Origin: ASMP01 sp035282925
Lineage (GTDB): Archaea > Nanobdellota > Nanobdellia > Pacearchaeales > GW2011-AR1
Assembly: GCA_035282925.1 (NCBI GenBank)
Contig: DATEUW010000012.1
Coordinates: 1 to 8,287, forward strand
Reading direction: 5' to 3'
Length of the DNA stretch: 8,287 nt
The notes under the pieces were generated by a model. That model did no database searches. It saw nothing but the letters and a program-made list of their open reading frames with translations, and had not been told where the DNA came from. Shown piece after piece: positions 4,812 to 8,287 of the stretch. The position numbers were made by a program, and so were the translations under genes. Numbering within the stretch: position 1 is the stretch's first letter; each line of letters opens with the position of its first letter.

Positions 4812-6656
4812 ATGAAAAGTGACAAAACAAGGCAGACAGAAAGCAAGCCCGAGAGCGCCCAGGAAATTCCGGGAATGAACCTGGATACAAAGTATTCTGC
4901 AAAAAAACCAGTTCTTCCCGAGGGAACAGAAAAGCTCCAGAGGGAAATGGAGAAGATGAAAAAGGAATTTGACAAAATAAAGGCCGCAATCGTGAAAAAA
5001 TATCCTTTTGTCCAGGCAATAGGGATAATTGCTCCGCAGGCTGTGAAACTATTCATAGAAGACGAACTTGGCGAGGGGGTTAAAGCCGAAGAGCTGGAAA
5101 AACTGCAGAAAAAAAATCATATTTACATAATCGTCCCTGAGGAAAAATTCAAGGAGATTCCCAAGATAAAGAAAGAGCTGATTGCCGAAATTGACAAGAT
5201 AAAAAAAGAGGTCTGGCTCTATCTGAAAACTCCTGTTGATATCTGGGAAGCGTGCCTGGACAGCAAGTTCGAGCTTGTTTCTGCGATAGGAATGTCCTAT
5301 CCTTTGCATGACAAAGGAATCCTCGAGTCTTTGAGGGTTGCAGAAATCCATAAAGCCCTTGTCCTCCAAAAGTTTGACAAATATGTTGTTTCTTACGTCA
5401 TCGCAGGAAGCATGGTCAGGGGAGATACTGTCAAGGAATCTGACGTTGACGCGTTCATAATAATAAATGACACAGATGTGAAGAGGATGCCGCGCCTCGA
5501 ATTGAAAGAAAGGCTGAGGGGCATGATTTTCCAGTATATTTCAGAGGCTACTGCGCTCGCCGGCTCAAAGAAAAACATCCTGAATGTGCAGGTTTATCTC
5601 CTTACTGATTTTTGGGAAAGCGTTAAGGACGCGCATCCTGTAATGTTCACTTTCATCCGTGACGGAGTTCCTTTGTACGACAAGGGAACTTTCCTTCCAT
5701 GGAAAGCCCTTCTGAAAATGGGACGCTTGAAGCCTTCCCCAGAGGCAATAGACATGTTCATGTCAATGGGTGACAAGTCGGTGAAAAGGGCAAAGCAGGC
5801 GCTTCTCGATATTTTGATTCACGATATTTACTGGAGCATCACGACTCCGAGCCAGGCTTTGTTAATGCTTTATGGACTGGCTCCTCCGACTCCCAAGCAG
5901 ACCGCCAGTGACATGAAGAAGATATTTGTCGACAAGGAAAAAATGCTCGAGAAAAAATATATCACTATCCTGGAAAACATAATCCAGGCATATAAGGATT
6001 TCGAGCACGAAAAGCTCAAGGAAATCAAGGGAGCAGAGCTGGACAAGATGCTTTCTGACACAGAGGATTATCTGAAAAGGCTCCAGGAATTGAGAAAGCA
6101 GATAGAAAAAAGGGCTCAGGAAAAAACCATAGAGCAGATTTACAGGGACATTTTCAACCTGCTGGAAGCTGTCTCTGGAAAAAAGACTCAGGCAGAGGCT
6201 GTTTCTGCATTTGAAAACCTCGTGAAAGCTGGAAAGTTCACGCAGAATCATCTGAAGATTTTAAGGGATGTCATAACTGCAAAAGCAGAGTTCAGGAAAG
6301 GAAAGCTGGATTCGAGGAAAGTCGATGAAGCAAGGAAAAACGCCTCTATTCTTATAAGTGACCTGATAGATTATTCCCAGAGAAGCGACCTTATCGGAAT
6401 GGAAAAGGGAAGGATGAGGCTCAGGTACCAGAAAGAAGGAAAACATGCTGTGGCTGAGCTGTTGCATTGCAACTCGGCAAGTTTCCTTTTCATTGATGGA
6501 AAAATCAGGAAGCTAACAAATGTTATTTCTGATTCTGATATGAAGGAAGTCTCAGAGTGTGTAGAGCATCAAAAACTTTCAAAATCCCTGGAGATAAACC
6601 CGAGGGTTTTCGAGCTTGTAAGAAAAGAGCTCGGAGAGTTTGAGATAATTCTCTGA
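4812..6656 (+). CDS. Nucleotidyltransferase-fold protein with a degenerate duplicate domain and HEPN-like C-terminal regions
   Basis: A 614-aa cytoplasmic protein. Residues 1-60 are charged and helical. Residues about 187-305 form a minimal-nucleotidyltransferase-type domain with AGSMVRGDTVKESDVDAF, giving G199-S200 and the metal ligands D211 and D213. Residues about 60-183 seem to be a second, older copy without these residues: IYIIVPEEKFKEIPKIKKEL aligns with AFIIINDTDVKRMPRLELKE, and YLKTPVDIWEACLD...PLHDKGI aligns with YLLTDFWESVKD...PLYDKGT. Residues about 325-425 and 440-525 are all-helical and resemble HEPN domains, the usual partner of minimal nucleotidyltransferases, but the catalytic R-x4-6-H motif is not clear. 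Residues 525-614 are unrecognised. The substrate is unknown; tRNA or protein modification are options. Its G+C content is the highest of the stretches I counted (30 of 60 at 5401-5460). No antitoxin-like gene is adjacent; the gene stands alone under its own TATA box. Confidence 0.8.
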   Translation: MKSDKTRQTESKPESAQEIPGMNLDTKYSAKKPVLPEGTEKLQREMEKMKKEFDKIKAAIVKKYPFVQAIGIIAPQAVKLFIEDELGEGVKAEELEKLQKKNHIYIIVPEEKFKEIPKIKKELIAEIDKIKKEVWLYLKTPVDIWEACLDSKFELVSAIGMSYPLHDKGILESLRVAEIHKALVLQKFDKYVVSYVIAGSMVRGDTVKESDVDAFIIINDTDVKRMPRLELKERLRGMIFQYISEATALAGSKKNILNVQVYLLTDFWESVKDAHPVMFTFIRDGVPLYDKGTFLPWKALLKMGRLKPSPEAIDMFMSMGDKSVKRAKQALLDILIHDIYWSITTPSQALLMLYGLAPPTPKQTASDMKKIFVDKEKMLEKKYITILENIIQAYKDFEHEKLKEIKGAELDKMLSDTEDYLKRLQELRKQIEKRAQEKTIEQIYRDIFNLLEAVSGKKTQAEAVSAFENLVKAGKFTQNHLKILRDVITAKAEFRKGKLDSRKVDEARKNASILISDLIDYSQRSDLIGMEKGRMRLRYQKEGKHAVAELLHCNSASFLFIDGKIRKLTNVISDSDMKEVSECVEHQKLSKSLEINPRVFELVRKELGEFEIIL

Positions 6657-6658
6657 TA

Positions 6659-7102
6659 TCATATAAAAAACAGCATAGCCAAAAGAATCAAGGTCAAAAC
6701 AAACTCGGCTTTAGAGAAATATCTTATCGGCCCTTTCATGTTTATTCTTTTTATCGGATAAAGAGGGTAAAAATCTGAACCATCCAAGGAATCCAGCAAT
6801 AAATGACCCAAATATGAGAGGGAGAATATAATCCCGATTCTGTAATCAAACAGGAATATCGCCGAATTAATTAAAATAAAGGCAAAAATAGAATGAAGGT
6901 AGTTTCTTTTATCTAGATTAGGATAGCTTTTTGGATTCGTTATGGTCTTCCAAAATTTTTTCCAGCTGAATAAAATTTTATGCCTTATAAATGGAAGCAG
7001 GTGATCAACATCCACGAATAAAGCGCCAATCAAAGCTATGGGGTAATTTTGTGTTAGTTTTCCTATTATCAAGCCGAGAGCTAAATGGGCTAACAAGAAC
7101 AT
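6659..7102 (-). CDS. Small membrane-bound metal-dependent hydrolase-like protein (YdjM/DUF457 type)
   Basis: A 147-aa protein with about four hydrophobic segments (roughly residues 4-18, 22-33, 70-86 and 88-104) plus a C-terminal helix (133-147). It resembles the YdjM/YbcI (DUF457) group annotated as membrane-bound metal-dependent hydrolases. Candidate metal-binding residues are H6, D31, D33 and H34 (FVDVDHLLPF), H70 (NYLHSIFAF), and H100, D104 and D107 (GHLLLDSLDGSDFYPLYPI), the order usual for this group. Their substrate is not known, so hydrolase is only a family label. The gene is convergent with the nucleotidyltransferase gene, with only 2 nt between the stop codons. The ATG at 7102 is supported by a TATA box about 25 nt upstream. 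It shares a divergent 104-nt promoter region with eL33. Confidence 0.8.
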   Translation of the reverse strand: MFLLAHLALGLIIGKLTQNYPIALIGALFVDVDHLLPFIRHKILFSWKKFWKTITNPKSYPNLDKRNYLHSIFAFILINSAIFLFDYRIGIIFSLSYLGHLLLDSLDGSDFYPLYPIKRINMKGPIRYFSKAEFVLTLILLAMLFFI

Positions 7103-7121
7103 TGTATTTCGATTGATACGG

Positions 7122-7131
7122 ATTTAATATA
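7122..7131 (-). promoter_or_regulatory. TATA box of the DUF457-like gene
   Basis: Minus-strand TATATTAAAT is centred about 25 nt before the ATG at 7102. It lies 45 bp from the eL33 TATA box in the divergent intergenic region, so the two genes have separate promoters. Confidence 0.6.
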
Positions 7132-7175
7132 GGTTTCTGTTTATGTAATGATTTTAAACGCATCGCACACAGAAA

Positions 7176-7184
7176 CTTTAAAAA
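7176..7184 (+). promoter_or_regulatory. TATA box of the eL33 gene
   Basis: CTTTAAAAA is centred about 26-27 nt before the ATG at 7207, preceded by purines (AGAAA) as in a BRE element. It predicts a leaderless mRNA. Confidence 0.6.
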
Positions 7185-7206
7185 CCAATTTCTCAATTAA
7201 TTAACT

Positions 7207-7467
7207 ATGACGCACGGAAAAGTCATCCAATTCAGGAGAGGCAGGACAACGATTCATGAAAGGCACTTTTTGATAGAGCCTGATGGCTGCAAAAACAGGA
7301 AAGAGGCGGAAAAGTTCATAGGGAAAGAGGTTGCCTGGAAATCCCCTGCAGGAAAAATAATCAATGGCAAAATTTCAGGAGCCCATGGAAGCAAAGGGCT
7401 AGTAAGGGCGATTTTCGAGCGAGGCTTGCCCGGACAGGCAATCACCACAAGTGTCGAAATAAAGTAA
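7207..7467 (+). CDS. rpl35ae: Ribosomal protein eL33 (L35Ae)
   Basis: An 86-aa basic protein of the large ribosomal subunit, a family found in archaea and eukaryotes and absent from bacteria. The family pattern is visible along the whole length: the GKEVAWKSPAGKIINGKIS segment (39-57), AHGSKGLVRAIFERGLPGQA (59-78) and the terminal SVEIK. The length is normal for archaeal members. The start is fixed by a TATA box about 26 nt upstream. It lies upstream of uL16 in the same direction with a 114-nt gap, so the two may be co-transcribed or uL16 may have its own promoter in the gap. Confidence 0.96.
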   Translation: MTHGKVIQFRRGRTTIHERHFLIEPDGCKNRKEAEKFIGKEVAWKSPAGKIINGKISGAHGSKGLVRAIFERGLPGQAITTSVEIK

Positions 7468-7581
7468 AATGATAAATAAAGTAAACTTAAGGGAAGTTGA
7501 TGGTGAGCAATTTCATGAGACTAAATTACATAATTCACAACGAGAGAAGTTGCGAATTAAAGAAACCGTAGGTGTCTTACC
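7468..7581 (+). promoter_or_regulatory. uL16 leader: stem-loop plus Shine-Dalgarno-type site
   Basis: The 114-nt gap contains a stem-loop at 7531-7559: TAATTC-A-CAAC (7531-7541) pairs with GTTG-C-GAATTA (7549-7559), 10 of 11 positions, with loop GAGAGAA. It is followed by AGGTG (7570-7574), a Shine-Dalgarno-type site 7 nt before the uL16 ATG, unlike the leaderless neighbours. ATAAATAA at 7472-7479 could be a TATA box giving a leader of about 80 nt; GAATTAAA at 7554-7561 is an alternative at leaderless distance, overlapping the stem. A 40-codon open frame (7469-7591) also crosses the region. Confidence 0.5.
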
Positions 7582-8145
7582 ATGGCACTAAGAAAAGCAT
7601 CGTCATATACAAAGAAGCACGTTGTTCCCTTCACGAGGATAAGCAGCAAGAAAGGGAAATCCTACATAAAGACAGTTCCTCCCCAGTCTATTGTCAAATT
7701 CTCGATGGGCTCTTGGGCAATGGTCAGGGAAGGAAGGCTTCCTCATATCCTGACCATGGTTTCTGAGGAAAGCGCCCAGATAAGGCATAACGCCCTGGAG
7801 GCAAGCAGGCAATACATAGACAAGCAGCTGGATACAGAGCTTCCAGGTCAGTATTTCTTCAGGGTCATCCCTTTCCCTCATCACATTCAGAGGGAGAACA
7901 AGATGCTTACAGGAGCAGGCTCAGACAGGATGCAGACAGGGATGCAGCTCTCTTTCGGGAAATCTGTTGGAAAAGCAGCCCTGGTTAAGGAAGGAAGCGG
8001 GATTTTCATGATTGCAACTGCCAGCGAGAAGGCTTCCCAGACGGTAAGGGAAATCCTCAGAAGGGTAAAGCCAAAGCTTCCCTGCAGGACAAAGGTAGTT
8101 TACGAGTTCAGGAAGCCAGAAACTAACGAAGTAATTGTTAAGTAG
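7582..8145 (+). CDS. rpl10e: Ribosomal protein uL16 (archaeal L10e)
   Basis: A 187-aa protein of the large ribosomal subunit, which in other organisms sits near the peptidyl transferase centre and the 5S rRNA. It is the longer archaeal/eukaryotic form. Family segments include RKASSYTKKHVVPFTRISSK, YIKTVPPQSIVKFSMG, the EASRQYIDKQL helix, YFFRVIPFPHHIQRENKML and the GAGSDRMQTGMQLSFGK loop, followed by ATASEKASQTVREILRRVKPKLP and a C-terminal strand. The length is normal or slightly longer than typical archaeal forms (about 170-180). The start at 7582 is supported by AGGTG with a 7-nt spacer. The gap upstream carries a stem-loop that could regulate it. Confidence 0.96.
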   Translation: MALRKASSYTKKHVVPFTRISSKKGKSYIKTVPPQSIVKFSMGSWAMVREGRLPHILTMVSEESAQIRHNALEASRQYIDKQLDTELPGQYFFRVIPFPHHIQRENKMLTGAGSDRMQTGMQLSFGKSVGKAALVKEGSGIFMIATASEKASQTVREILRRVKPKLPCRTKVVYEFRKPETNEVIVK

Positions 8146-8161
8146 TAACAAAGGAGAAACA

Positions 8162-8171
8162 TTTATAAATA
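8162..8171 (+). promoter_or_regulatory. TATA box of the lipoprotein gene
   Basis: TTTATAAATA, with its TTATAA core centred 25.5 nt before the ATG at 8191. It is one of the strongest boxes in the window and predicts a leaderless mRNA. Confidence 0.7.
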
Positions 8172-8190
8172 TCAGATTTGTGGGAAAACT

Positions 8191-8287
8191 ATGAAAAACC
8201 TATATCAAAGAGCAAAGGAAGGTGCAAGAGCATTAGCATTTGCTACTGGCTTGGCTGCTTTGACTCTTACAGGATGTGGCGATGCTA
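8191..8287 (+). CDS. Lipoprotein, N-terminal fragment cut by the window edge
   Basis: Only 32 codons are visible. A basic N-terminus (KNLYQRAKEGAR) is followed by a hydrophobic stretch (about residues 14-27) and a lipobox LTGC with the candidate lipidated Cys29, then GDA. This is the layout of a secreted lipoprotein anchored on the outer face of the cytoplasmic membrane. The mature protein is outside the window, so no function can be given. The start is supported by a strong TATA box 25.5 nt upstream. Confidence 0.8.
   Translation, partial: MKNLYQRAKEGARALAFATGLAALTLTGCGDA

Noticed and set aside
5862..6251. Minus-strand 129-codon frame
   Set aside because: It is antisense to the helical part of the NTase protein. 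Its Phe/Leu/Ser-rich composition is what antisense of Lys/Glu-rich helices gives.
4812..6656. A toxin-antitoxin locus of the MNT-HEPN type
   Set aside because: The domains are in one long chain, there is no separate partner gene, and the HEPN R-x4-6-H motif is not clear.
7498..7540. Possible C/D box RNA in the uL16 leader (TTGATGG near 7497)
   Set aside because: No D box (CTGA) or convincing C'/D' pair follows, and the stem-loop accounts better for the structure.
1..8287. CRISPR array, insertion sequence or prophage
   Set aside because: No regularly spaced repeats, transposase, integrase or terminal repeats were seen on either strand.

Overview
The window looks like a stretch of an archaeal chromosome. 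The archaeal evidence is: ribosomal proteins eL33 (L35Ae) and archaeal-type uL16 (L10e); three tRNA genes with no encoded CCA, one carrying a 63-nt intron with a bulge-helix-bulge splice site; and AT-rich TATA boxes centred about 24-27 nt before almost every start codon, which implies leaderless mRNAs. Small compact genes, a lipoprotein signal and several proteins I cannot place in well-studied families are compatible with a DPANN lineage (Woesearchaeota/Pacearchaeota-like). That placement is an inference and not proven here.

Region 1 (1-2642, minus strand) is a redox and oxidative-stress block. In transcription order it holds a Mn-type superoxide dismutase, a 71-aa DUF1858 CxxC protein, an 88-aa two-helix membrane protein, a DoxX-family membrane protein and the first 328 codons of the Fe-S scaffold SufB, cut by the window edge. 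Each gene has its own TATA box. Two of these boxes are built from the last codons and stop of the preceding gene.

Region 2 (2643-4677) holds tRNA-Ser(CGA), an AT-rich P-loop kinase-like gene on the minus strand, and a divergent YdcF/DUF218-like membrane-anchored protein. The two protein genes appear to share one near-symmetric TATA box, which moves the kinase start downstream to 3597. Then come intron-containing tRNA-Gly(GCC) and tRNA-Val(UAC), both minus.

Region 3 (4678-7102) holds a 614-aa protein with an intact nucleotidyltransferase motif (GS...DVD). It is preceded by what looks like a degenerate copy of the same domain and followed by HEPN-like helical regions. Convergent to it, with 2 nt between the stop codons, is a small membrane protein of the YdjM/DUF457 metal-dependent hydrolase type.

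Region 4 (7103-8287) has ribosomal proteins eL33 and uL16 in tandem. The 114-nt gap between them contains an 11-position stem-loop and the only clear Shine-Dalgarno-type site noted in the window. The window ends inside a lipoprotein gene.

The most promising items for follow-up are the duplicated nucleotidyltransferase protein, the uL16 leader structure and the promoter-in-stop-codon layout of the redox block.
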